This document shows, piece after piece, positions 18,207 through 28,816 of a stretch of 33,292 nt of DNA; positions within the stretch are counted from its first letter, which is position 1, and each line of letters begins with the position of its first letter. The DNA is from Planctomycetota bacterium (GTDB lineage Bacteria > Planctomycetota > Phycisphaerae > Sedimentisphaerales > Anaerohalosphaeraceae), in NCBI GenBank assembly GCA_023143375.1, contig JAGLHQ010000155.1:1-33292 (forward strand), written 5' to 3'. Both the position numbers and the translations under genes were made by a program. The notes under the pieces are model-generated. The model did not search any database, was not told the origin of the DNA, and was given only the letters and a program-made list of their open reading frames with translations.

Positions 18207-19391
18207 TCAAGGAACCTGGCGGCCTTTCGGACACCGTTTGTCTTCAGCAGCTTTTATAATCATATCAAACGCCGGTTTCGGTTTACAGTTCCGGTCAAAC
18301 AGAAGAGCGTACTCTGTCCGCCCTTGGACGGGCCAGTCATTGCGCCAGGAGTTGCCGTCCTGAACTCCCCAGAATGTAACCCTGCTGATCTTGTCGGCGT
18401 GTTTTTTGAATATCGAAAATATTTCCGCGTACCGCTTGGCCTGCTCAAGCTGTACTTCAACGGAAAGACCGTCTGTAAATGGGTTAAGTTTTTTCTGTAA
18501 TTTATAGTTCTTGCTGATATCTGCCCCTGAGTTTTCCCATGCATGAGGCAAAACGGTAACATCCAGTTCGGTAACCGTTACTTTGATTCCCAGATTGGCG
18601 TATGCTATGATGTTGGCCTCTAAATCATCGAGAGGAGGGTAGTCCCAGGCAAGTCCCCAGTGTCCCTGAATCCCTATACCGTCAACACGAATACCCTTGT
18701 TCTGCAGTTTCTTTATCAGCCTGACAACACTCTCGCAGCGGTTTTTTTTCCACATATCGTAATCATTATAATACAATTCCGCATTTGGGTCCGCTTGGCG
18801 GGTATATTCAAATGCCTTTTCGATATAGTCGTCGCCGATAATCTGCAGCCATTTTGACGGACGTAAACTTCCGTCATCCGCAATTGCTTCATTTAGAACA
18901 TCCCACCCCTTTACTCGTCCCTTATATCTGCCGACGACCGTGTGAATATGGTCTTTCATTCTCGCCAGCAGAGCATGACGGCTCAACGGCTTTCCGTCGG
19001 CATCTTCAAATACCCAGTCGGGGACCTGGTTGTGCCAGATCAGTGCATGGCCGACGATAAACATATCGTGTTTTTCGCCAAAGGCGACAAGCTTATCAGA
19101 AAGCTCGAAGTCATACTTACCCGGTTGCGGGTGCACCAGTTCCCATTTCAAGAGGTTTTCCGGTGTGATCGTATTGAAATGCTTGACGACAAGCGAGATT
19201 TCATCCGGCTTTTTACCGGAAATCTGGTCGACGTTGAGGGCGCCTCCGATCATAAAATCTTCGGCAAAAACGTCTTTTAAAGCCGGTACCGAATCGGAAC
19301 TACAAACAAAAGTGGCAGCAGACGCCACAATCGTCAGCGCAACAATCAGCCCTGCGGTCATAACAATAAATTTTGAATTCTGATATCTCAT
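18207..19391 (-). CDS. GH10 endo-1,4-beta-xylanase, secreted
   Basis: GHALIWHNQVPDWVF, GWDVLNEAI, GIGIQGHWG, VTVTELDVTVLP, TFWGVQDGNSW. Confidence 0.93.
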   Translation of the reverse strand: MRYQNSKFIVMTAGLIVALTIVASAATFVCSSDSVPALKDVFAEDFMIGGALNVDQISGKKPDEISLVVKHFNTITPENLLKWELVHPQPGKYDFELSDKLVAFGEKHDMFIVGHALIWHNQVPDWVFEDADGKPLSRHALLARMKDHIHTVVGRYKGRVKGWDVLNEAIADDGSLRPSKWLQIIGDDYIEKAFEYTRQADPNAELYYNDYDMWKKNRCESVVRLIKKLQNKGIRVDGIGIQGHWGLAWDYPPLDDLEANIIAYANLGIKVTVTELDVTVLPHAWENSGADISKNYKLQKKLNPFTDGLSVEVQLEQAKRYAEIFSIFKKHADKISRVTFWGVQDGNSWRNDWPVQGRTEYALLFDRNCKPKPAFDMIIKAAEDKRCPKGRQVP

Positions 19392-19408
19392 ATTGCTGTC
19401 CTCAGGCT

Positions 19409-20824
19409 CTACTGGTTTGCCTGCTCGTTTTGTTTACGGCGTTCGATCAGGTCGGCCTCCATTGTTTTCATCTTGGTTTTATTCAACGGGTAAAAAACCA
19501 TCAAAATCGCACCGGCGATAGCGAACATCGCCGGGTAAAAACTCATGCTCATACGGATACCCTGAAGTGCCTGCGAGCTTTGCTGAACATTTGGCTTATA
19601 GCCGTAGCCAGCCAGGACCCAAGCCAAGATCGCACCGCCAAGGGCCACACCGAGTTTTAATGTGAACAGAGATGCGGCCATGATCAGCGCTGTAGCACGG
19701 CGTCCCTTTTTCCACTCTGAATAGTCAGCTGTATCGGTATAAATGGCCCATTGCAGAACGGATACCGGGCCAATAGCAAATGAGGTTATCAGTTGCAGAG
19801 CAAACAAAGCCAGAATATTATGAGGATTCAGGGCGTAGACCATAGCGGTAGAGATGCCGCTAATCGCCAGAAATCCGGCATATGTCCCTGCTTTGCCGAA
19901 AACGGAACTAATCCATTTTGTCAGAATTGCTCCTAGAATGGTCACGACGGTTCCTGAAAGCATATAGGCCGATACCAACTGACCAAAGGAAAAATTATAA
20001 ACATTTCCGAAAAGCGTGATCTCCTGACCTTGGACAAAATATTCAAAATAATACATGATGCTGCCGCCACGTATAACAAGATAAGTCAGTTGGAAGACTG
20101 TTGCGCCTCCAATTAATAACCATGGCGTATTAGTGGACAGGTCTGCTATGTCCTGTTTTAAAGAATTTTTCTGTCCCTTTGGCGGTTGTACACGTTCCTT
20201 TGTCGTCGCGAAAGTAATTACTAACAATATGACCGCAAATCCTGATAGAACCATCAGTGCCCTCTGCCAGCCGACAGCTTCATTTTCTCCGCCAAAGACT
20301 TCGACCATTCTCAAAACAGAATATTGTACTATAAACATTCCAATAAAGGCCGAAACAAACCGGAAAGAAGAAACAACGGTTCGCTCCGTAGAGCTGGGCG
20401 TGATAACCCCCATAAGCGCCGAATACGGCACATTAACAATGGTATAGACCATCATCATCAATGTATATGTAATGTATGCATAAATCAGCTTTCCTACCGG
20501 TCCGAAATCTGGAGTTGTAAACATCATTACCCCGGCAATGCCGAACGGCAAAGCGAACCAGAGTAAATACGGACGAAACTTGCCCCATCGGGTATTTGTA
20601 CGGTCCGCGATAGCTCCCATGATAGGGTCATTGACGGCATCCCATATCCTTGTCACCAGGAACATGGTCCCTGCCGCGACCGCAGAGATACCGAAAACAT
20701 CGGTATAAAAATACAGCAAAAACAAGATGAAAACCTGGAAAAATAAATTAGACGCCATATCTCCCAGACCATAACCTATCTTTTCTCGAATCGAAAGTTT
20801 TTGTGATTTATTCTGCATAAACAA
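19409..20824 (-). CDS. GPH-family MFS sugar:cation symporter
   Basis: EKIGYGLGDMASNLFFQ...ADRTNTRWGKFRPYLLWFALPFG, characteristic GPH (MelB/YicJ-type) motif. Confidence 0.92.
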   Translation of the reverse strand: MFMQNKSQKLSIREKIGYGLGDMASNLFFQVFILFLLYFYTDVFGISAVAAGTMFLVTRIWDAVNDPIMGAIADRTNTRWGKFRPYLLWFALPFGIAGVMMFTTPDFGPVGKLIYAYITYTLMMMVYTIVNVPYSALMGVITPSSTERTVVSSFRFVSAFIGMFIVQYSVLRMVEVFGGENEAVGWQRALMVLSGFAVILLVITFATTKERVQPPKGQKNSLKQDIADLSTNTPWLLIGGATVFQLTYLVIRGGSIMYYFEYFVQGQEITLFGNVYNFSFGQLVSAYMLSGTVVTILGAILTKWISSVFGKAGTYAGFLAISGISTAMVYALNPHNILALFALQLITSFAIGPVSVLQWAIYTDTADYSEWKKGRRATALIMAASLFTLKLGVALGGAILAWVLAGYGYKPNVQQSSQALQGIRMSMSFYPAMFAIAGAILMVFYPLNKTKMKTMEADLIERRKQNEQANQ

Positions 20825-20947
20825 CCCCGTTTCCTATCTTTCCATTAGTACACTGGCCAGAGACCATATAGACACATATTCAGTTATTTTCCGTTATTGG
20901 TAAGCCACCTTGAAAATTGACATCAGAGATACTTGAAACAACTGCCT

Positions 20948-21724
20948 TTATCTGTATTTAACGTATGTTGACATGCTACCTATCCACATATTCGGGTTTA
21001 CAGGATCGGCCTGCCACTCTTCAAGGTCGAAGATCTCTGTTTTCTTCCCCGGTTCGGTATGGGCGTCATAGAAAAGAATATTGGCGCCTTCATTGTGACG
21101 GTAAATCGTCGGGCCATGTAAATTGCGGTCCTTGTAGTCCTGTGCGGTTGCCTGTCCAATTACATCCCAGCCCCGGCTGTAGTCTGCGGCAGACCAGGTG
21201 ACCCACCAGTCAATAGCATCGACAAGCTGCAGTTTCGATGAAGGCCTACTCACCTGACCTACTTTATATCCAATAGGATTCGGAACTCCAGCTTGTATCG
21301 CTTGGAAGCTCCAGTCGGTTACGTTGTAGCCGTAACTAAGCAGCACCACACCGAGAGCGTTTTCTTCATGCCTGCTTATCCTGTCGGACGGACAGAGAAA
21401 CTCACTGGGAACGGAGAATCGACTGGACTCTTTTACCGAGGATTTTGAGTTGAGATCCATAATAGCGCGGAACGCCTCGTTGGCAATCCAAGCCCGCCTA
21501 CCTGGCGGCAGCGTAGTGTCGTTAAAAGGCACATGTGCGTCATTATTCTCAGCCGAATAAATCGCATTGACCAGCCCAATCGTTTTCAGGTGGTTACTAC
21601 AGATAATGCGCTTTGCCTGTTCTCTTGCTTTTCCCAATGAAGGCATGAGAATCGACAGCAATAGCGCGATAATCGATATCACAACCAGCAACTCAATTAA
21701 TGTAAAGCCTTTTGAACGTTTCAT
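20948..21724 (-). CDS. Type II pseudopilin-like protein with prepilin N-terminal cleavage/methylation motif
   Basis: [51 protein letters not shown]-term [15 protein letters not shown]. Confidence 0.9.
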   Translation of the reverse strand: MKRSKGFTLIELLVVISIIALLLSILMPSLGKAREQAKRIICSNHLKTIGLVNAIYSAENNDAHVPFNDTTLPPGRRAWIANEAFRAIMDLNSKSSVKESSRFSVPSEFLCPSDRISRHEENALGVVLLSYGYNVTDWSFQAIQAGVPNPIGYKVGQVSRPSSKLQLVDAIDWWVTWSAADYSRGWDVIGQATAQDYKDRNLHGPTIYRHNEGANILFYDAHTEPGKKTEIFDLEEWQADPVNPNMWIGSMSTYVKYR

Positions 21725-21785
21725 TTTTTCGTTCCTCTCAAAAAAACTTAACCAAATTTCGCTGTACCCTCGAGCAAGATGGATA

Positions 21786-21850
21786 GCCTAAAAAAAACCC
21801 CATTTCTCCTTTGGTGACAGCTCGAACAATCAAAAGCTGTCACCGGAGAA
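21786..21850 (-). terminator. Rho-independent-type terminator
   Basis: Stem ttctcc/ggagaa plus ggtgacagct/agctgtcacc, followed on minus strand by GGGGTTTTTTTTAGG; downstream of the 21993 gene. Confidence 0.75.
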
Positions 21851-21992
21851 CCTACACTAAACAATTCTTCAATCACAACCAAAAACCATTTATAACAACA
21901 CATCACTGCGATTGTTCTCAAAGTGTATTATTAAATAGCTAAACAATCTTTGCACCACCTTACCACTTCAATAACGGTACAATCGGAGTCCA

Positions 21993-23267
21993 TTATGGAC
22001 ACCCTGCCGGGTCATTACACAGCATCCATGAAACGCCAATCTGGGCAAAGTCATAATAATCGACGATGCAGTCTCCGTTAATATCAGCCAACAGCAATTC
22101 ACATCCACCTGACAATCCGCCGAAGAGCCGCGCATTGTCGAAGTAGTAGTCATCTCGGGCACCGGGGGCGTTTTCATCGTTCTGGGTGCTAATAACAATC
22201 TGCACATAGCTCGGCGATGCCGGCATCAGCCCTTTGGCATCCTCGTAATCAACTATAAGCGTCTCTGTTTCTTCACCGGCTAAAGCCGCACCGGTTAAAA
22301 TAAGGGCAGGCGGATCAAACAGGCTGTTGTAACCGTAATCCTGGGCACTAATAGCCACGTTATAAATCCGTGTGTACCCGTCTACTCCTGTGGTGTCTTC
22401 GGGAACCGTAACATCGATCGCAAAGACATGGTTGGCCATAAAGTCAGCCCTTTGTGCCGCATCCAGTATAAATGTTAAATTCTGTCCCGTACCATCCTGG
22501 CTAAGATGTAGACTCTGTGTCCCCTTAGTCACACCAATGCTTGATTCATAGGTATACTTGGAGGGCATATTGTTGGGATCGTCAATCGAATATTTATTAA
22601 CCCAATCAATACAGTTATCCGGCGTGCCTTCCCAGTCACCAATCCCGACTGTACTATAAAACCGCGCGTTGTCAAAGTAGAAGTCAGCAGCAGTCGCATC
22701 CGGCAAAGTGGCACGCGAACCATTGGTAACGAGAATGATCTGAATATAGCTATCCGGATCTATGCTGGCTTTGATGGAACTATAGTCAATTTCAAATGTT
22801 TCGGTCCGCTCGCCGGATCCAGGCCAAAAGCTAAGGTTGGTACCCCAGGGTAGAGTGGTCCATCCGGGACCGGTGCCGCCATTATTGATCACAAGGTTGA
22901 CTATCTTGGCGAAACCGCCTACCCCCAAGGTATCTGCCGCAACCGACATGTCGATTGAGAATGTGTTACTGGCAAGAAAATCAAGCTTTTGGTCGGGGGT
23001 TAGTTGGAGCTTTAAAGTCGCGAGCTGGCCCAATTGGGTAACCCTTATGCTGTTCGACCCCAGTGTCGCACCAATGGTATCATAGCCGTACTTAGAAGAC
23101 AGCGAAGGATCGTCGATATTTAGACCCGTAGCTCTGTCAACCCATCCGTCCGTTACCAGTTCCCAGTCGCCTATGACCACTTCGTCATAGATATCAACTG
23201 CGTGAACGGACGCCACTAACATCAAAAATACCACGACAGTTAATACTTTGTTTTGAATATTCATCAT
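21993..23267 (-). CDS. Secreted protein with two tandem related domains and C-terminal dockerin-like segment
   Basis: Signal peptide; two IGDWE...DDPxxxPSKY...YFDNARxF units; C-term LLADINGDCIVDYYDFAQIGVSWML. Confidence 0.8.
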   Translation of the reverse strand: MMNIQNKVLTVVVFLMLVASVHAVDIYDEVVIGDWELVTDGWVDRATGLNIDDPSLSSKYGYDTIGATLGSNSIRVTQLGQLATLKLQLTPDQKLDFLASNTFSIDMSVAADTLGVGGFAKIVNLVINNGGTGPGWTTLPWGTNLSFWPGSGERTETFEIDYSSIKASIDPDSYIQIILVTNGSRATLPDATAADFYFDNARFYSTVGIGDWEGTPDNCIDWVNKYSIDDPNNMPSKYTYESSIGVTKGTQSLHLSQDGTGQNLTFILDAAQRADFMANHVFAIDVTVPEDTTGVDGYTRIYNVAISAQDYGYNSLFDPPALILTGAALAGEETETLIVDYEDAKGLMPASPSYVQIVISTQNDENAPGARDDYYFDNARLFGGLSGGCELLLADINGDCIVDYYDFAQIGVSWMLCNDPAGCP

Positions 23268-23329
23268 ATATTCTCCTCTTGAAAGGTTATTTTTCTCTTG
23301 TTTTTCAGAACCAATGATTCTGCTTTACT

Positions 23330-24526
23330 TTATTGATTAATATAATTTTCTGTCCATTCGGATGTTAGCAATAAAAGGTCGTCAAGGCCGACACGGCAAT
23401 CGTTGTTAATATCACCTATCAATACCTGATCGGGATATCCAGAGAGTTCGGCACAATCAGTGAGCGAAATATCACCCAGATAGACAATCTTCAATTCAAC
23501 AACATTGAAATAGATCTGGCTTGTTTCAGCGGCCCATTTCAACGTATGGTTCCCCTCAAAAAGATTCACCGTTGCTGCGTTGGTTGCATTGATAGTCTTA
23601 TCTCCGGTTTGAGGGAAAGTTAACGTACCATGCAGTACTCCGTCGAGATAAAGGGAAAGATTTGCAGGTCCCCACTCGGTGCCAACATTTGCGGTGATTT
23701 CATACAGGCCCTGATTGGCCGCATCCACGGCAATATCGTATTCCATGTATTCGCCTTCGTCCAGGTAGAAAACAACCGAGCCGATATCAGGACCGTACAG
23801 GGTTTGTTCTCCGGAACGATTGTTTGTATCATGGGCAACATCGTAGTCTCTGGCATCGATCACATTGGTATTGGGATCAGCCGAAGCAATAATAGGAACA
23901 GGAGTAGCCTTGGTGCTAACCAGTTGAATCCCATTAAGTTCATTTGAATAAACCAGTGTTATGCTATTGGGATCGGCAAGGCTGATGTCCTGGAAAAGGG
24001 CGTAGTTTTCGCCTTCGACAAAACCTGTTGTCGTTCCCGTAATGGTTGCCGTTTCGATTACTGCGTCGCCCTCTTTAAGGGTAAATGTGCCTTCGCTGTT
24101 GCCGTAGACACACACATCGAAAGTGCCGCCGTAGGCCCCTGCAATATTTCCGACAAATACAACACTGGGATCCGAGGTACCGGAACCATCATTGAAAAAT
24201 CCGTCATCCAGCAAGCCGTCTCCAACTCCGCTGATATAGCCATGGTCTCCAGGATCACCAAGCCAGACCTGTTCGGCATAGGTACTGGGCTGAACGGTAA
24301 CGGTGTCTGCCAGATCGGCACTTCGGGGCGATCCCAGCGGAATACCCCAGTCGCCGTAGTAGGCAACCCATTGCGTTGCACCGGGGACTGCGGCCTCGCC
24401 AGCATAGACCGTGTCATTGGTGAAATTGTTAATGTCGACACTGATCACTTCGACAGCCAGAGCCATTGGTGCGATACCCATTAACAAGGATATCACTGTC
24501 AATAATAATTTCTTTTTTTTCATCAT
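23330..24526 (-). CDS. Secreted protein with CBM6-like domain and C-terminal dockerin-like segment
   Basis: MMKKKKLLLTVISLLMGIAPMALA signal; EYMEYDIAVDAANQGLYEITANVG...NLSLYLDG CBM6-like; LIGDINNDCRVGLDDLLLLTSEW. Confidence 0.75.
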   Translation of the reverse strand: MMKKKKLLLTVISLLMGIAPMALAVEVISVDINNFTNDTVYAGEAAVPGATQWVAYYGDWGIPLGSPRSADLADTVTVQPSTYAEQVWLGDPGDHGYISGVGDGLLDDGFFNDGSGTSDPSVVFVGNIAGAYGGTFDVCVYGNSEGTFTLKEGDAVIETATITGTTTGFVEGENYALFQDISLADPNSITLVYSNELNGIQLVSTKATPVPIIASADPNTNVIDARDYDVAHDTNNRSGEQTLYGPDIGSVVFYLDEGEYMEYDIAVDAANQGLYEITANVGTEWGPANLSLYLDGVLHGTLTFPQTGDKTINATNAATVNLFEGNHTLKWAAETSQIYFNVVELKIVYLGDISLTDCAELSGYPDQVLIGDINNDCRVGLDDLLLLTSEWTENYINQ

Positions 24527-24646
24527 ACAAAATCCTCCTACCAAAAAAATTTTCATTACCTTTTTATCCAACACGTTTTTCATTACAACCTGTCAAAACT
24601 ATGTCTTTACGGGCCAACTCCCGACAACTTTCTCAATGCCGCAATC

Positions 24647-25708
24647 CTATAAATCAATCGGCGGTTTTATTGTGGAAGATCGGATTATCAGATCCTCTTG
24701 CAGTTTAATGCACTCAGGCGGATGGTTTTCCTCGGGCGATTCAATCTTTTTCAGTAATAATTCAGCTGCTATTTCACCCATCTTATACGAGGGCACTCCG
24801 ACAGTGGTCAGCGGGGGAACGACCAGATCACAAATCCTTTCATCGTTAAAACACAGCAAACTGACTTGGCCGGGAATCTTAATACTCAAAATATTCGCGT
24901 CATGAACGATCTTCATTGCGACGACATGGTCATAGGCGACAATCGCAGTGGCTTTTTGCTTTAGAACGGCTGAAACCAGGAAATCCAATCCCGATTTAAC
25001 GAGTGCCTCGGCGCCTGAGACAGGCTCCAGTCCGGCGGCATCTAATTCTGAAAGATAGGTTTGGCGGCGATCACTCATACTAATATGCTCACGGTGTTTA
25101 GGCAACGGGCCGGCATAGGCTATCCTCTTATGTCCCAATTCCAACAAATACCTCATCGCCCGTTGGGTTGCGTCAATATCATCCGGAGCCACCGTCGAAC
25201 AACTGGGGCCTCCGACGCCGTTAACAACCACATACGGCAACCGGGTTCGTTCCATTTCATCTATCGTTTCCGGGGAACACTCCTGAATAACGATCACACC
25301 ATCTACTCGCCATGGAGGCAATTCAGTATCATCCATTTCCATGTTCGGCGCTGTCATACAAATATTATACTTGTGACGCTGAAACAGGCGGAAAGCAGCC
25401 TCACACATAGGTTGATATATATTGGTAGGCCATCCAGAGGTTGTGTCACGACCTAAAACTGCAATAGTGTGCGTACGCTGCCGAACAAGATTTCGGGCAG
25501 CAAGATTCGGCCGATAGCCTAAGTTTTTAGCCGTTTTGATTATCTTTTCACAGAGCTCCCGACGAACCGAGAAGTTGTTGTTGTTATTGTGGTTCAACAC
25601 ACGGCTTACTGTGGCAACACTGACATCACAACGCAAGGCAATTTCCCGAGCAGTCGGACGTACAGTAGAAGATATTGTTGTGTTTTTAGTGTTTCTCTTG
25701 TTGGCCAT
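24647..25708 (-). CDS. LacI-family transcriptional regulator
   Basis: TAREIALRCDVSVATVSRVLNHN HTH plus periplasmic-binding-like domain (TTVGVPSYKMGEIAAELLLKKI). Confidence 0.95.
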   Translation of the reverse strand: MANKRNTKNTTISSTVRPTAREIALRCDVSVATVSRVLNHNNNNNFSVRRELCEKIIKTAKNLGYRPNLAARNLVRQRTHTIAVLGRDTTSGWPTNIYQPMCEAAFRLFQRHKYNICMTAPNMEMDDTELPPWRVDGVIVIQECSPETIDEMERTRLPYVVVNGVGGPSCSTVAPDDIDATQRAMRYLLELGHKRIAYAGPLPKHREHISMSDRRQTYLSELDAAGLEPVSGAEALVKSGLDFLVSAVLKQKATAIVAYDHVVAMKIVHDANILSIKIPGQVSLLCFNDERICDLVVPPLTTVGVPSYKMGEIAAELLLKKIESPEENHPPECIKLQEDLIIRSSTIKPPIDL

Positions 25709-25726
25709 GATAATAATCCCGTTAAT

Positions 25727-25774
25727 TTCAGTAAACGATTACTGAATTATATTTGCTTTTACAAACCAAGTCAA
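25727..25774 (-). promoter_or_regulatory. lacI-type gene promoter with overlapping/abutting operator
   Basis: Minus strand TTGACT-N17-TATAAT (25774..25746) followed by perfect palindrome TTCAGTAA-tcgt-TTACTGAA at 25727..25746. Confidence 0.85.
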
Positions 25775-25984
25775 GTTTTTTTTTTAGAATTAGTCCCTTT
25801 TTTTTATATTTCCACAGAAAAACAGAGAGTGGTCGACGTAACCCCTTTGTTATAAGCAGTTTAGATTGACAGCGGCGGCGGGCGAATCAGCCGGCCTGCC
25901 CGATAAACTCATAAGTTGTGTCTATCCCGGAACAGATATTTAAAAAAAAACCATCCAATAACTAAACTAATCTCCCTTTTTTTA

Positions 25985-26042
25985 TTGACAAAACCATCAA
26001 ATTTGTGTTAAACTGGCATAAGTTCAGTAAAGGTTTACTGAG
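25985..26042 (+). promoter_or_regulatory. Promoter plus LacI-type operator for GH10-dockerin gene
   Basis: TTGACA (25985-25990)-N17-TTAAAC, then TTCAGTAA-aggt-TTACTGAG at 26023..26042. Confidence 0.75.
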
Positions 26043-26126
26043 CAGTTTTTATTCATGCTGATATTGAATAAAAACACTCACCTTTAGCCTGAAAAACAGC
26101 AAGCTTATAATATGAAATAACCGGAA

Positions 26127-28811
26127 ATGATGATGATGAGCGTCAGGCAAGTAAATAGTGTCCATCTACGACTATCGATATTTCTCTTCTCCGTTTTTGT
26201 GCTTTCGGCGGATCCCGTCTTTTCGGCGAATCTTCTGGACAATCCTGGTTTTGAAACCGGCGATACATCTGGCTGGTCGCCCTTTGGCGGCGACACTATC
26301 GCCGCTACAGCGGCAGTAGCCCATACCGGCAGTTACAGCGCCTCAGTTACCGACAGAACCCAGCCCTGGAACGGCATCGCTCAGACTCTTTTAGGACGGG
26401 TCAGCAACAATGAAATCTGTAGCATTTCCGGCTGGGCACGTATCCAGAACGCCGCATCTGCCAATATCAAGTTAACCATCGCACAAACAGAAGACGGTGT
26501 AACAAGTTATCACAACATTGCCTCCAAAACGGTTACTGACAACGACTGGACAGAATTGTCCGGTTTCTTTACCCTCCAGGTCTCAGGTGCACTGACCGGC
26601 CTGACTCTGTATTTTGAAGGGCCTGAAGCTGGCGTAAATTTCTACGTGGATGATGTTATTGTCGCAGGCGACATTGTCGCAGACGACTGGCAGGGTCAGG
26701 CCGACCAGCGAATCGATCAGATTCGGAAAGGAAACTTCCGTGTTACGGCAGTTAACCCCAACAATCCTACAACTGCAGTTGCCGATGTGGAAATCCAGGT
26801 CAATCAGACGCGAATGTATTTTCCTTTCGGCTCGGCTATCACAGACACTCAGATGACCAATCCCGACTATCTGGATTTTTTTGAGAACCATTACGAATGG
26901 GCGGTAATGACCAACGCCTCCAAATGGTATGCCAACGAGCCGTCTCAAGACTATGTTACTTATGCCAACGCAGATATCATCTATGATTTCTGCAGTTCCA
27001 ACAATATTACCATGCGTGGCCACTGTATCTTCTGGGCGTCTGAAAACATGGTGCAAGATTGGATCAAAGATCTTTCTTATGCCGCTCTGCCAGCGGCCAG
27101 TCAGCTGCGCACGGCTGTTGAAAACCGTCTTACAAGCGTGGTCAATCACTTTAAAGATAAATTTGTCCACTGGGACGTCAATAATGAGATGTGTAAAAAT
27201 TCCTTTTTCAAGGATCGGCTCGGTACGGATATTCGGCCCTGGATGTTTCAGGCCACCAACGCGATTGACCCAAATGTCATGCTGTTTCTCAACGATTACA
27301 ATGTTATCAGTAATGGATACAACCTCAACATTTACAAGCAGATGGCATATGACCTAGCGGCCCAAGGCGCAATTATTGACGGTCTTGGCGTTCAATGTCA
27401 TATGAACTCCAGCTTTGACCCTGTTACGATCAAGGACAGGTTTGACAGTGTGGCCGAGGTGAATTTGCCGATTTGGGTTACTGAATTTGATGTTCAGGAT
27501 CCTGATGAATATATCCGGGCCGACAAGCTTGAGGAGTTTTATCGAGTCGCTTTCAGTCACCCTGCCGTAGAAGGAATCCTGATGTGGGGATTTTGGGAAA
27601 ATGCTCACTGGCGAGAAAATTGTCATCTGGTTAACGCCGACTGGACGCTTAATGCCGCCGGGGTTCGATATGAAGCTCTCATGGAGGAGTGGACGACCAG
27701 AGAAACGGAAATTGCCGATGTTAACGGAAATGCCGACTTCAGGGGTTTCTACGGCACGTACACCATAACACTGACACCACAGGGCGATATTCCGACAACC
27801 GCTATTGTCGAAATAACCCCGGACGGGGAAACCGAGTTCGCCGTCGCGCTTACAGGTTCCGTGCCTTCGGCGCCGGTTAACCTGACCGCCTCGGCAGCCA
27901 ATCAGAGTGTTTTTCTGCAATGGGACGACAATACCGACAGCGATCTGGCAGGCTATAACGTTTACCGCTCGACTGTACCGGGAACCGGTTACACAAAACT
28001 AAACGGGACACCGTTGAGCGTCTCAGAGTATACTGACATCAATGTAGTCAACTACACCAACTACTTCTATGTCGTCACTGCCGTCGACATCGATTCCTAC
28101 GAATCAGATGTTTCAAATCAGGTTTCAGCGACACCTTATAACGGTTCCCTTGCCCTTTTAAGTTCGGCGGATTTCGAGCAAGACATCAACTCCTGGAACA
28201 ACATTACCGGTGCAGACAGCCATGACTGGACCCGTCATTCAGGTTCGACACCCTCTAACAATACCGGTCCCGACAGCGGCGATGACGGCAGCATTTGGTA
28301 TATGTATCTTGAGACCTCTGACGGCGGCGCCAATGATGCCGGTGATACAGCCATCATGGAAAGCCAAGATGTCGGGGGAATGGAACGGGTGCTGACTTTT
28401 GCCTATCATATGTTCGGTAGCGAGATAGGTTCGCTTTATGTTGATGTCTTCGACGGCATCTGGCATCCTGCCGTCTGGTCGGTCAGCGGACAGCAGCATA
28501 CTTCCAGCAGCGAAGCGTACACAACGGCAGCGGTGGATCTGGGCGAATATCTCGGGCTGATCCGAATCCGTTTTCGCGGAGTCGCTGTCGGCGGGATTCG
28601 AGGCGATATGGCCATCGACGCCATCAAAGTAACGGGGATTGCGGTTTATGGAGACTTTGATTATAATAATCTTGTCGACGCGGACGATTTTGCCGAGTTT
28701 TCGAGCCACTGGCTCGAGACCGATTGCGTTAATCTGGACTTAAACGGAGACTGCCTGATTAATCTCTATGAATTTGCCGAGATGGCTAAAAACTGGCTTC
28801 ATCCATTCTGA
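26127..28811 (+). CDS. Multidomain GH10 protein: CBM4_9/CBM22-like, GH10, Fn3, jellyroll-like region, C-terminal dockerin-like
   Basis: NLLDNPGFETGDTSGWSPFGG; HWDVNNEM, IWVTEFDVQ; Fn3 APVNLTASAANQSVFLQWDDN; C-term DFDYNNLVDADDFAEF...LDLNGDCLINLYEFAEMAKNWL. Confidence 0.9.
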   Translation: MMMMSVRQVNSVHLRLSIFLFSVFVLSADPVFSANLLDNPGFETGDTSGWSPFGGDTIAATAAVAHTGSYSASVTDRTQPWNGIAQTLLGRVSNNEICSISGWARIQNAASANIKLTIAQTEDGVTSYHNIASKTVTDNDWTELSGFFTLQVSGALTGLTLYFEGPEAGVNFYVDDVIVAGDIVADDWQGQADQRIDQIRKGNFRVTAVNPNNPTTAVADVEIQVNQTRMYFPFGSAITDTQMTNPDYLDFFENHYEWAVMTNASKWYANEPSQDYVTYANADIIYDFCSSNNITMRGHCIFWASENMVQDWIKDLSYAALPAASQLRTAVENRLTSVVNHFKDKFVHWDVNNEMCKNSFFKDRLGTDIRPWMFQATNAIDPNVMLFLNDYNVISNGYNLNIYKQMAYDLAAQGAIIDGLGVQCHMNSSFDPVTIKDRFDSVAEVNLPIWVTEFDVQDPDEYIRADKLEEFYRVAFSHPAVEGILMWGFWENAHWRENCHLVNADWTLNAAGVRYEALMEEWTTRETEIADVNGNADFRGFYGTYTITLTPQGDIPTTAIVEITPDGETEFAVALTGSVPSAPVNLTASAANQSVFLQWDDNTDSDLAGYNVYRSTVPGTGYTKLNGTPLSVSEYTDINVVNYTNYFYVVTAVDIDSYESDVSNQVSATPYNGSLALLSSADFEQDINSWNNITGADSHDWTRHSGSTPSNNTGPDSGDDGSIWYMYLETSDGGANDAGDTAIMESQDVGGMERVLTFAYHMFGSEIGSLYVDVFDGIWHPAVWSVSGQQHTSSSEAYTTAAVDLGEYLGLIRIRFRGVAVGGIRGDMAIDAIKVTGIAVYGDFDYNNLVDADDFAEFSSHWLETDCVNLDLNGDCLINLYEFAEMAKNWLHPF

Positions 28812-28816
28812 TAGCT

